From: Blastopirellula marina
GTDB lineage: Bacteria; Planctomycetota; Planctomycetia; Pirellulales; Pirellulaceae
Assembly (NCBI RefSeq): GCF_002967765.1
Contig: NZ_PUHY01000004.1
Coordinates: 186,001 to 250,000 of the forward strand
DNA: 64,000 nt
Direction: 5' to 3'
In this document: one piece after another, positions 27,821-36,243 of the stretch
Numbering within the stretch: the stretch's first letter is position 1
Layout of the letters: each line of letters opens with the position of its first letter
Translations under genes and position numbers: made by a program
The notes under the pieces: generated by a model
What the model was told of the DNA's origin: nothing
Database searches by the model: none
The model's input: only the letters and a program-made list of their open reading frames with translations

Positions 27821-29866
27821 TTAGCGAACTCCTTCTGGGTTACTTGCAGCATCACTGCTTGGCAACGGCGCCGTGTTTGCCGTTATTTCGGATGGAATTT
27901 CCTGAACGTGCTCCCCACAGCGAAGCATCTCGCTGCCGTAGTAGGGATTCAATAGTTGGTCGTTTGGTTGAACCCAGTCCCCTCCCCCACCCTTGACCAT
28001 CGGGCAGAAGAACTGGTGAAAGGAATTAGTTGCGCGGCTACCGCGAACTTCTGTCGCCAGTTGAAGTACGGCGTGGCTGATTGGTTTAAAGTTCTTGCGG
28101 GCCTCGGCTAAAGACAGATGATGCAAGTGTTCGGAGTTCTTAGCGATCGTTGCTAACAACTCGTGAACCGTTTCGTTAAACTGCGAATCAGAGGATAACT
28201 TCTGGGATAGCTGGAATAACTGACTTGCCGCTTCGCCTGTCGGCTTTTTGTCGGAAGCCAACTGGTTTTGAATGGCGAAATAAGCTTGATAAAGCGACTC
28301 TAGTTCCTCGCCGCCAAGCCCTTCGATACGAGCGATGTCAATCGAGTCGAATTTCATGGGCGTGTTGCGAACCTTGGGTTGCACATAGCGAGTTGGATCA
28401 ATAAGGCTAGGCTTACCAGCGAGTTGCATTTGCGAGTCGATGAGAAAGTTGCCAGAGGTTGCCACCATTTCGCCAGGCTTGACTCCATCCAGAACAACCG
28501 CTTTGTCCTTTAGGATTGGACCTAGCTTGAGGTTGCGAATTTCGAAGCGGCCAGGATCTGTCTCGACGTAGGCAACGCTGTTCTTGCCGGCAGTTAAGAG
28601 AGCGGAGCGTGGAATGACCGTCGAAGCTTGACGTCCGATCGGTTCGTTGGAGAATCCGTATCGCGAGGTAGGAACTAGATCCATACCACAAATGGGACAT
28701 GGTCCAGGTGCATCACGAATGATTTGCGGATGCATGGGACTGATCCACTTGCCTGCAAGTTCTTCGTCATAGACTTGCCCCTGAGGCGTAATCGGGATTT
28801 CAATTCTTGCCTCGGCATAGTCACCTGGCCGCAGCCGACCGTCGTCGTTCTTCAGTTCGACGCGTACACCCACGGTGCGATTCTTCTTATCAACCTCGGG
28901 ATCGATAAACGCGACACGTCCGGTAAGTGTCTCGCCAGGACGTGCGGTCAATTCGGCTTGCACTTCCTGTCCGAAGCGGATTCGTGATGCATCTTCGGGG
29001 TAAAGTTCGAGCATTAGCCAGATCGTGGAGAGGTTCGCAATACGGTATATTGGCTCGCCAGCCGAGATGTATTTTCCTTCCTCCGCCAATTTCTGAATGA
29101 CCGTTCCGCCGATCGGGGCATAAATCGTCATCCGCGATTCTGCCTTACCACTGGTTTCGAGTTCGTCCAGTTGAGGTTCGGTCATGCCCAACTCGACCAG
29201 TTTCTGACGTGCGTTTTGCAGCAGCTTTTGTTGGGCCTCGCGGACGGCCGCCAGCGAAGTGTTGGACATTCGCTCGACCGTCGCACGGGCTTCAAGGTAT
29301 TCGGCCTGCGCCGCAAATAACTGTGGGCTGTATACAACCGCCAAGTGATCGCCCCGCTCCACGACCACGCCTGTGTAGTCGGCAAACAACCGTTCGACGC
29401 GTCCGTTGATGTACGAAGCAATCGTTGCTTGGCGACTTTCGTCGATCTCAATCACACCGATCGATTCGATGGTGGTAGAAACGGGCTCCGACAAGACTGG
29501 CGCAGTCTGGATCTGTGCTAGCCGTCGCTGTGCCGGTTCGATCTGAACCGCGAATTCATCGAGATCGGCTGATCCGGACGAAGCCGGCACTAAGGCCATA
29601 CCACAGATCGGGCATCGCCCCGGTCCTGGTTGACGGATTTGTGGATGCATTGGGCACGTAAAGATTTGCTGTGCGTCCCCGCTGGAAGCCGCCTGGGTCG
29701 AATCTGCCGTTCCAATCCAACCGACTCTTTGGGCGATTCCCAGCAGCACGATCAGCAGGACACCAGTCGCAAAGAACAAGCCGAACGGAATGAGTCGTCC
29801 GACCCACCAACTAAGCGTTTGGCCTTCGGGAGAAGGAGCAGAAGGATTGGGGGATTGCATCACCAT
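27821..29866 (-). CDS. cusB: CusB-type adaptor fused to two heavy-metal-binding domains and DUF3347
   Basis: 681 residues; AGGAATAA precedes ATG 29866. Order: membrane anchor about 22-46; a heavy-metal-binding domain about 69-96 (TCPMHPQ...CPICGMALVP); barrel-sandwich, hairpin and beta-barrel regions of a membrane-fusion protein about 100-350; a second metal-binding domain about 374-402 where the first cysteine is Ser376 (ISPMHPQ...CPICGMDLVP); more adaptor sequence; then a DUF3347-like C-terminus about 505-660 with SEHLHHLSLAEARK, FFCPMVKGGGGDW and NPYYGSEMLRCG. CusB shuttles Cu(I)/Ag(I) from periplasmic donors to CusA. The fused modules suggest it supplies its own metal capture. Confidence 0.94.
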   Translation of the reverse strand: MVMQSPNPSAPSPEGQTLSWWVGRLIPFGLFFATGVLLIVLLGIAQRVGWIGTADSTQAASSGDAQQIFTCPMHPQIRQPGPGRCPICGMALVPASSGSADLDEFAVQIEPAQRRLAQIQTAPVLSEPVSTTIESIGVIEIDESRQATIASYINGRVERLFADYTGVVVERGDHLAVVYSPQLFAAQAEYLEARATVERMSNTSLAAVREAQQKLLQNARQKLVELGMTEPQLDELETSGKAESRMTIYAPIGGTVIQKLAEEGKYISAGEPIYRIANLSTIWLMLELYPEDASRIRFGQEVQAELTARPGETLTGRVAFIDPEVDKKNRTVGVRVELKNDDGRLRPGDYAEARIEIPITPQGQVYDEELAGKWISPMHPQIIRDAPGPCPICGMDLVPTSRYGFSNEPIGRQASTVIPRSALLTAGKNSVAYVETDPGRFEIRNLKLGPILKDKAVVLDGVKPGEMVATSGNFLIDSQMQLAGKPSLIDPTRYVQPKVRNTPMKFDSIDIARIEGLGGEELESLYQAYFAIQNQLASDKKPTGEAASQLFQLSQKLSSDSQFNETVHELLATIAKNSEHLHHLSLAEARKNFKPISHAVLQLATEVRGSRATNSFHQFFCPMVKGGGGDWVQPNDQLLNPYYGSEMLRCGEHVQEIPSEITANTAPLPSSDAASNPEGVR

Positions 29867-29988
29867 TTAGTTATTCCTGGTACAGGAAGTTCAGGAAAAG
29901 GAGCGGCTGAGCCGAGACGCCTACCTGACGTTTGGACCGCGCCGGAAATTGCTTCGGCCAGCCGCTCGCATGTCAAACCATAAGGCAA

Positions 29989-30288
29989 TTACGAGTGATC
30001 GTGATCGCTATGGTCGTGTGAATCCGCGTGGCCGCCGTCAGCAGCGGCAAGCTTTTCGGCCTTCTCTTCATCCGACAATGCTTCCCATTTCGGTTCGCAA
30101 TCAGGGCAGCAGAAGCCGATCGTTTTTCCATTCCATTCCGCGCGACCGCCATCCTCCGTGACGTCGCCACCCATGATGGGGCAGTGAGAATTCACGGCAG
30201 CAGTCGATTCCGTAGTCGGTTGGCTCGAGGTTTGAGCACAACCAACAACAAGACTCATAAGGACAATTGAAGCAAGCAAATAGCGCAT
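29989..30288 (-). CDS. Small YHS-like, His-tailed lipoprotein
   Basis: 99 residues. A lipobox (LVVGC, Cys17) predicts a lipid-anchored periplasmic protein. The core NSHCPIMGGDVT...GKTIGFCCPDCEPKWEAL has the spacing of YHS/TRASH-type metal-binding folds. The tail is His/Asp-rich (DSHDHSDHDHS). It sits 122 nt upstream of the adaptor gene in the same direction. A copper- or zinc-binding feeder for the RND pump, comparable in role to CusF though unrelated in sequence, is a reasonable inference. Confidence 0.82.
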   Translation of the reverse strand: MRYLLASIVLMSLVVGCAQTSSQPTTESTAAVNSHCPIMGGDVTEDGGRAEWNGKTIGFCCPDCEPKWEALSDEEKAEKLAAADGGHADSHDHSDHDHS

Positions 30289-30399
30289 CGTTAACCTAAC
30301 GTAAACAACAGGAAAGTGTGCATCATGAATCGATCAATTGGCGTAGAGATTTCGCTGAGCGATTCGTTGAAGAAAGGGATACGGAGGGATGCACCCTGT

Positions 30400-30852
30400 T
30401 TAGGTCAACCAGACGCAGAGAACGATGCGCCGAAAGCTAGTGTCTGGCAAAGGAAGATTCGTCGAAGCGGGCCTCGACGGTGAAGCTTGGCAAACCACCA
30501 TGAAAGAAGGTGTGCATGCGTCAAAGAATGGCAATGCCGTAGTCGCGGCATCGGTGCTTTCCAAATTGAAAAGAGAAACTTCCGACGGCGGCACACTCAG
30601 CTGGCAATGACAGGACGAATCCGCGGAAACTGAGTCCGTTCCGTCACAAGATTTGCGTGCCACGTCTTGGTGGCAGTGGGGACAGCCTAAATTTGCGGCT
30701 TGCGTTGGATCCCCGCAACAGCATTGGCAGGCCGACATCGAGGTATCGGCCTGTGAGCAAGAGCAGGAAAATGCTTCGGCAAGGCATACCGTCTGTAGCA
30801 ACAACATGATCGTTGCTGTGAGTACAGTTGATTTGCCAAGTAAGCGAAACAC
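30400..30852 (-). CDS. Small exported Cys-rich protein, putative metal-binding
   Basis: 150 residues, starting at GTG 30852. A hydrophobic signal (TVLTATIMLLLQTVCLAEA) is followed by about 14 further cysteines in clusters such as SCSC, CQCCC, GCPHCH and SCHCQ, and a Cys-poor C-terminal third ending in a hydrophobic tail (RRIVLCVWLT). The plan matches the Cys/His-rich protein at 17452-17922, which ends with a comparable Arg/hydrophobic tail. It lies between the TolC and YHS-like genes of the Cus operon. I infer metal sequestration outside the cytoplasm; the family is not recognised. Confidence 0.7.
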   Translation of the reverse strand: MFRLLGKSTVLTATIMLLLQTVCLAEAFSCSCSQADTSMSACQCCCGDPTQAANLGCPHCHQDVARKSCDGTDSVSADSSCHCQLSVPPSEVSLFNLESTDAATTALPFFDACTPSFMVVCQASPSRPASTNLPLPDTSFRRIVLCVWLT

Positions 30853-30880
30853 GTAAATATCTCTGCAATGCTTCAGTAAC

Positions 30881-30977
30881 CTCTACGCAGCAAGCAAGTT
30901 GCTTCTAAAACGTAGAGCATCCTAGAAGTCTAGGTCGACAACCCACTGGCGTCAATGTCGGACGCGTGTTGTCCGAC
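30881..30977. promoter_or_regulatory. Cluster of three inverted repeats in the Cus operon
   Basis: Three perfect inverted repeats lie between the TolC gene and the Cys-rich gene: CTCTACG (30881-30887) with CGTAGAG (30911-30917), CCTAGA-AG-TCTAGG (30921-30934), and GTCGGAC (30957-30963) with GTCCGAC (30971-30977). The last is close to the TolC stop and may end or attenuate that transcript. The others may be operators or RNA processing structures. Confidence 0.45.
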
Positions 30978-31000
30978 GAAGGGAATCTGTTGAGAATCGG

Positions 31001-32461
31001 CTAATTCGAGTTAGAAGAAGCGTTTAGGGCGACATCTTGCCCCGCAGCTTGCGAAAGTTTGGCGATGGCGGTAGCGAGGTCACCAATTGCCTGGTGGTAG
31101 CCAACTTCAAGCGTAAGCAAGTTGCGGTAATCACGAATTACACGATCGAACTCGACCGTTCCGTTGCTATAGGCAGCTTGGTCGGCATCTAGGGTTTGCC
31201 GAGCTTGAGGAAGGATAGTTGCCTGATAGAGTGTCGCCGTTTCCTGCGATCGACGACCTTCGGCCAAAAGATCAACAATAAGGGATTCATAACGATCGGT
31301 CAATTCTTCGACGGACGCATGAGCTGCCTGGTGCTTCCATTTGGCCTCATTCTCGATGGCGTCGTATTTATCACGCCAAATTGGAATACTGACCTGCGCT
31401 CCTAAAGCCCAAGGATCTTGCCCGACATCAACAACGGTGCTCGGCGGACGATTGTCGTCGGTTGGATAGTAGCTGGCCGATAACACGAACTCAGGTCGAC
31501 GCATGAGTCGGGCAACTTCGACGCCCCAACGCGAAGCGTGCGTACGCATTTGTGCTGCTTCAATTTCTGGTTGATTGTTGATCGCCACTTGCGAGATTTC
31601 TTCGGCGCTCATTCCTGGCAGATGTGGCGTCAACATTTTGGGAGATGCCACGACGGTTTCCGCCGGGCGGCCAACCAAACGATTCAGTTCCGCTTGAACG
31701 CCCTCGCGTTGCCGACGATAGGTCAACAACCGTTCTTCCAATTGAGATAGTTCCAAGGTGCCCAATAAAACGTCACCTTGCGAGGCCGCTCCGGTTGCGA
31801 TTCGTGCATTGGCGACATCGATCAGCGATTGAAGCAACTCTTGATTTGCTTTCGCAATTTCAATTTGCTTGTCGAGAACGTACAAGCGATACCAATTCGC
31901 ACGTACGGCGGCCTCGACACGAAGTGATTCCGCTTCCAGTTCCGCGTGAATCGCGTAGGCCTCGAAGATTGCTCGCTGCTCATCCGCTTGGAGTCGAGCC
32001 AACCATGGTAAGGCCTGGCTAAAAGCCATGTTGGCTCGTTGCGATCCGGCAGCAGTTTCGAGTGCGTTTCCGAACACGTTGACCCCAAACCGAGGATCAG
32101 GCAACTTGTCCGCGTATTGCGACTTGGCAAGGGCTGCTTGGTATTCGTGATAAAGACGCGTCAGCCGCGGGTTGCGGTCGCGAGCCATCTGTTCCAGCAT
32201 GATCAGCGATGCTGTATTGGTCGCTTCTTGATATGCCGTGAGTGCGATAGGTGGGGGTGGTTGATCGATTGAGTTAAGCTCGCGATTCTCGCGGCCGTGA
32301 GCCAATAATTTTTCATCGCTCGGGAGATGGTAAGTCGGTTCCGCTGCAAAATCGAGTGGGCCAGCGATCGGGGCTGTGCGTGAAGGCTCGGTGGTAGAGC
32401 AGCCACCAATAACCAAAAGAGTCGCAAGCGGGAACAGTTTCTTCGAGCGAAGTGCCAACAT
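31001..32461 (-). CDS. cusC: CusC-type outer-membrane efflux lipoprotein
   Basis: 486 residues starting at ATG 32461. Lipobox VIGGC near residue 21. OEP features include LEQMARDRNPRLTRLYHEYQAALAK and a second half beginning ISQVAINNQPEIEAAQMR, with SIPIWRDKYD at the strand turn. It is the first gene of the minus-strand run TolC - Cys-rich - YHS-like - CusB - CusA and should provide the outer-membrane exit duct for the RND pump. It is only distantly like the second TolC at 21063. Confidence 0.92.
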   Translation of the reverse strand: MLALRSKKLFPLATLLVIGGCSTTEPSRTAPIAGPLDFAAEPTYHLPSDEKLLAHGRENRELNSIDQPPPPIALTAYQEATNTASLIMLEQMARDRNPRLTRLYHEYQAALAKSQYADKLPDPRFGVNVFGNALETAAGSQRANMAFSQALPWLARLQADEQRAIFEAYAIHAELEAESLRVEAAVRANWYRLYVLDKQIEIAKANQELLQSLIDVANARIATGAASQGDVLLGTLELSQLEERLLTYRRQREGVQAELNRLVGRPAETVVASPKMLTPHLPGMSAEEISQVAINNQPEIEAAQMRTHASRWGVEVARLMRRPEFVLSASYYPTDDNRPPSTVVDVGQDPWALGAQVSIPIWRDKYDAIENEAKWKHQAAHASVEELTDRYESLIVDLLAEGRRSQETATLYQATILPQARQTLDADQAAYSNGTVEFDRVIRDYRNLLTLEVGYHQAIGDLATAIAKLSQAAGQDVALNASSNSN

Positions 32462-32928
32462 TCGGCAGTCTCACCATGCATGCGCGATCCCAAATAGCAG
32501 GTTACTATCGGTTCGCTAAGAGAGTCGAATTAGGGCACGGTCCAGCAAATTGATCGGAAGCCTCGTAACTCACAGCACGGCCGAATATGACGCTTGGATC
32601 TATTTTTCTAAGTGCAACGGTCGGTTTATGCGGGTTAGGTAGATTTGGAGAGCGATTAAGTTCTGCTCGTCAACATCTATGAATCTCTTCTGATTTTGTA
32701 ACATGTTGTGCCAAAACAAGTTGCAGTGAACGCAGGCATTGCATTCGTGGCTGAGGATAGGGAAGTTCTCGAATTCGATAAATTCCTCTCAAGTTTTCTG
32801 ACCTAATCTCCGTCGGTCTACGCGTAAGCCTTATGAATGCTCCCTAGCCACGAACCACTTGTGGTCAACTAATCCACGATTGCTTCCTCCACCTAAATTG
32901 TCCTCCCCTCATCTCGAAGGAGATTATC
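32462..32928. other. Divergent intergenic region at the right edge of the metal island
   Basis: About 470 nt between the divergent cusC-like gene and the secreted protein gene. It must contain both promoters, including the main one for the Cus operon. I see AT-rich blocks but no operator that I can name, and no gene. Confidence 0.4.
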
Positions 32929-34146
32929 GTGCGTCACCTCCCGCTCGTCTCCCTGTTTATCGTTACCTTCGCTGCTTCACCCGTATTTGCGGAAACGACT
33001 ACGGCGGATGTCGAGCCGTTTCTGGTGGAAGGACGAATCGATGACGGCATCGCAGCGATGAAGCAGCGTTTGAAAGCGGCCCCGACCGATGCTGAGGCTC
33101 AATTTGCGTTAGGGATCTTCTCAACATTGGAGGCGGTCGAGAATCTTTCTCAGAATCTATACCGCTATGGACTTAGGCCACAAAGTCCTCGCGTTCCTTT
33201 TGTGCGTCTACCGGTTCCTGTCAACCCTAATCCTGAGCCGTTGACGTATTTGAAGTGGCGGGCGATCATGCAGCAGTTCATCGATGACCTGGCCGTTGCC
33301 GATGCGGAACTATCGAAGGTAGATGATCCAAATGTGAAATTGAAGCTGCCAGTCGGTCTGGTTCGGCTCGACCTGAACGGGGACGGCAAGTCCGAAGATG
33401 GCGAGACCTTTTGGAAAGTGTTTACGGCGGTTGCCTGGCGAGCTGCCAAGTTGGATGAAGATCAGCAGCGATTTGATATCGGTTTCGACAAAGCCGATGT
33501 CCATTGGCTTATTGGGTATACCCATCTGCTGAGAGCGATGGGCGAAGCGTACTTGGCTTACGACACCGAAGGCTTCTTTAATAATACCGCCGCCATCTTC
33601 TTTGATGGAATCGACTCACCCCTGGCGCAATTTAAGGCCAATCAACAAAACCGGTTCATGGATCAATTCGCCGATGGAATCCTTGCGATTCACATGTTCA
33701 ACTTCGATGTCGCCGAACCTCGAAGGATGGAAGTCGCTCGTCAGCATCTTTTGACGATGATCTCGCATAGTCGCTTGGTTTGGGCTTATTGTACGAAAGA
33801 GACGGATGATGATCGTGAATGGATACCTAATGCGAAGCAAACCAGCTTGACTCCATTGACCGTGAATGACGCTAGAATCCAAGGATGGGCGACCTTCTTG
33901 GACGAAGCCGAAACTGTGTTAGAAGGGAAGAAGCTGTTGCCCCACTGGCGAGTTTCCGATGGACGAGGAATCAATTTGAAGCGGGTCTTTACTGAGCCAA
34001 CCCGGTTTGATCTGGTCGGCTGGGCACATGGGGTCTCGGCGATTCCCTACCTCGAAGAAGGCAGCAAAGTCTCTCCGGAGACCGCTCGAACGCTTCAGCA
34101 AACGTTCGGAGGGCGATTCACCGTGTTCGCGATCTGGTTTCAGTAG
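32929..34146 (+). CDS. Exported protein of unknown function with an EF-hand-like loop
   Basis: 405 residues, start GTG 32929 with AAGGAGATT just upstream. A clean signal peptide (LPLVSLFIVTFAASPVFAE) is followed by a TPR-like stretch (DDGIAAMKQRLKAAPTDAEAQFALGI) and a predominantly helical body. LDLNGDGKSEDGET near residues 147-160 fits the calcium-binding EF-hand/dockerin loop pattern DxNxDGxxxxxE. No catalytic motif is visible. It converges on the small lipoprotein gene 22 nt away. The family is not named by me. Confidence 0.75.
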   Translation: MRHLPLVSLFIVTFAASPVFAETTTADVEPFLVEGRIDDGIAAMKQRLKAAPTDAEAQFALGIFSTLEAVENLSQNLYRYGLRPQSPRVPFVRLPVPVNPNPEPLTYLKWRAIMQQFIDDLAVADAELSKVDDPNVKLKLPVGLVRLDLNGDGKSEDGETFWKVFTAVAWRAAKLDEDQQRFDIGFDKADVHWLIGYTHLLRAMGEAYLAYDTEGFFNNTAAIFFDGIDSPLAQFKANQQNRFMDQFADGILAIHMFNFDVAEPRRMEVARQHLLTMISHSRLVWAYCTKETDDDREWIPNAKQTSLTPLTVNDARIQGWATFLDEAETVLEGKKLLPHWRVSDGRGINLKRVFTEPTRFDLVGWAHGVSAIPYLEEGSKVSPETARTLQQTFGGRFTVFAIWFQ

Positions 34147-34168
34147 AGCCTTGTGAATTGATCGCCGG

Positions 34169-34585
34169 TTATAGATCCCAGTTCAGATTGACGTTGGGTT
34201 CGGCTTTCACGTCGAGTTCGAGCTTACTGTTCACATTGCATGATGGTGGCAAAGTGTCAGTGTCTGGCACGTGTCGACCATCTTCCAATGTGATTGTCTT
34301 GCCATTGGGCCAACTGGCGTAAAACTCGACTCGCTTGTGACCTGGTGTCGATTCACCATCAAAACGTCCCTCCGCAATCATGATGACCTGTGTTGGTCCG
34401 CCCCCTGTTTCATTCATAGTAGGAAGGAGAACCAGCTTGCCTTCTTCGATCGGTTGACCTTGGTAGGTTACCGTTCCCGAAACAGGAAAACGCGTCAATC
34501 CGTCACCCGACGTACCGCAACCTGTAAGCATAAAACAGGCAATCACCGAGCCTGTCAGGAAAGAACGTGGGACGAACATGAGCAT
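34169..34585 (-). CDS. Small lipoprotein with carboxypeptidase-regulatory-like fold
   Basis: 138 residues. A signal ending in a lipobox (FMLTGC) is followed by FPVSGTVTYQGQPIEEGKLVL, the opening strand pattern of a carboxypeptidase-regulatory/transthyretin-like domain common in planctomycete lipoproteins. It follows a DUF1559 gene by 45 nt on the same strand; the same pairing occurs again at 39302-40928. It is probably co-expressed with that gene and displayed at a membrane; the role is unknown. Confidence 0.8.
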   Translation of the reverse strand: MLMFVPRSFLTGSVIACFMLTGCGTSGDGLTRFPVSGTVTYQGQPIEEGKLVLLPTMNETGGGPTQVIMIAEGRFDGESTPGHKRVEFYASWPNGKTITLEDGRHVPDTDTLPPSCNVNSKLELDVKAEPNVNLNWDL

Positions 34586-34630
34586 GTCTCAATCAGGATT
34601 CGGATAGAAGGAAAGCACGGGAGCGATCGA

Positions 34631-35572
34631 TTACCACTCAAGCGTGACTTCGCCACCGGCACGCGTGCCAGCGGCTTGCCAAGTTGCACTATCGATGGTC
34701 TCGCCGACGAAGCTTACTGAACCATCGACGCGCAACGCTTGCACACCGCCTGGATGATGGCTGCGTGCGTACGTTGCGTAGACTCCGCCCGAACCTGCAC
34801 TCACCGCTGGTGCGAATTGTTCGTTGTTCACAAAGCGACCTGCTTCTTGCACATCCGGTGTAGCCGAGTTGGGCGTAACGTAAGCGGAGATCGTTGCGTT
34901 GCCGGTGTAGCACATGTTGTACATCCCACGTCGATCGGTCACGGAAGCATTCACGCCACCTTCTGGGATCAGGTTGATTTCACTCACCATGAGCGTGTGG
35001 CTGGTACCGTCCAGAACATCGGCGATGCGAACCTTCGACAAGGCAAAGAACATTCCGTTCATCCGTTCGTCGGCGTTACCGGCTTGGTCGTAGTAACGCG
35101 TGTTCCCATGCACCCCTAGATAGTTGCCGCCAAAGCCTTCTTTGGAAACCTTTGGACTCGATCCGTCAGACGGGCACATGTATCCAGGCACGATCGTTGT
35201 CACTTCGGGAATGACCCATGACGGCTGATTGATCTTTTGACCCGCATCGAGCTTCTCCCATAATGCTTCTTGCTCTAGAAAAGGAAGAATGCTGCGGGCG
35301 TAGCAATAACGGAATTGGTGTCCCGATGTGTTAAAAGGGCGAACGTCGTAGCCTAAAGTTTGAAAGTAACCGGGCGGAAAGCTGCGCATCGAATCGTGAT
35401 AGGTATGCATCGCGATACCGATTTGCTTCAAATTATTGCTGCAAGACATTCGCCGAGCAGCTTCGCGGGCTTGCTGAACGGCCGGTAGTAGGAGAGAAAC
35501 CAGCACCCCAATAATTGCGATCACGACCAGCAATTCAACGAGCGTGAAACCACGAAGTGTCTTCGTTTTCAT
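34631..35572 (-). CDS. DUF1559 protein with prepilin-type N-terminus
   Basis: 313 residues; AGGAC precedes ATG 35572. The N-terminus [18 protein letters not shown] is a type IV prepilin/pseudopilin cleavage and methylation signal (cut after Gly, Phe methylated). It continues as [32 protein letters not shown], the DUF1559 hallmark. Near the end, HPGGVQALRVDGSVSF is the family's C-terminal motif. The family is greatly expanded in planctomycetes and its members are thought to be pseudopilin-like surface proteins. It pairs with the lipoprotein downstream. Confidence 0.93.
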   Translation of the reverse strand: MKTKTLRGFTLVELLVVIAIIGVLVSLLLPAVQQAREAARRMSCSNNLKQIGIAMHTYHDSMRSFPPGYFQTLGYDVRPFNTSGHQFRYCYARSILPFLEQEALWEKLDAGQKINQPSWVIPEVTTIVPGYMCPSDGSSPKVSKEGFGGNYLGVHGNTRYYDQAGNADERMNGMFFALSKVRIADVLDGTSHTLMVSEINLIPEGGVNASVTDRRGMYNMCYTGNATISAYVTPNSATPDVQEAGRFVNNEQFAPAVSAGSGGVYATYARSHHPGGVQALRVDGSVSFVGETIDSATWQAAGTRAGGEVTLEW

Positions 35573-35793
35573 TTCGTTAGTCCTAAGAAATGACTAAGAA
35601 TTAATTTTGAAAGTCAATCCTAGGCATACTGGATTGCGCAGACCATGATCATTTTCACAGCAAGCTAATGTTCTTAAACGACGATTCGGAGATAGGTCAT
35701 TTTCTGTCCATCGGATAACATCAAAAGCGGTTCCTGGGAGCCGGTTCGTCCCTTCCTAAGAGTGGCGTTTGCAAGCTGTTGAGCAGAGAAGTA

Positions 35794-36240
35794 ATGAATT
35801 CCGACGAACTAATGAAGCGATTGGCCGAGGTCACTCGTCTAGAATTTCGTGCGGTAACGAACGGGCAAAAGAGTGGATGGCAAGGGAATGGCCGAGGGGC
35901 TGTTTCGGTCGCCTCACTTGATTCGAGCTCGGTTCTGTTTACCGAAACAGGAAGCTGGAAAACGGAAGAGGGGCGGCAGATCGATTTCCGCAACATCTAC
36001 CGCTGGAGCGATGTAGTCGATGGGATTCGACTCGAGCACTTACGATTTGGCCCAGACCAGCCGGTTTATCTGTTTGATTTGCTCCCGATTAGCATGAGCC
36101 AGTGGATCTCGCGCAGTCCACACGTTTGCCGTGAGGACTGCTACCAGGCCGACCTGGTCATCGGTTCTAGTTCGATCGAACTTACGTGGAGGATCACTGG
36201 TCCTAAGAAAGATGAAACCATTCACTACATTTATGAGTGA
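35794..36240 (+). CDS. DUF6314-like protein
   Basis: About 148 residues; TTG 35779 is an alternative, but ATG 35794 has an AGAG site upstream. The pattern fits the DUF6314 beta-barrel group: WQGNGRGAVSV, LFTETGSWKTEEGR, RWSDVVDGIRLEHLRFG, then CREDCYQADL and a WRITGPKKDETIHYIYE end. No signal peptide. The family is small and of unknown role. It converges with the next gene, with only three bases between the two stops. Confidence 0.65.
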   Translation: MNSDELMKRLAEVTRLEFRAVTNGQKSGWQGNGRGAVSVASLDSSSVLFTETGSWKTEEGRQIDFRNIYRWSDVVDGIRLEHLRFGPDQPVYLFDLLPISMSQWISRSPHVCREDCYQADLVIGSSSIELTWRITGPKKDETIHYIYE

Positions 36241-36243
36241 ATT

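Noticed and set aside
10130-32500. Insertion sequence or integrase for the suspected island
   Set aside because: No transposase, integrase or flanking direct repeat could be seen on either strand.
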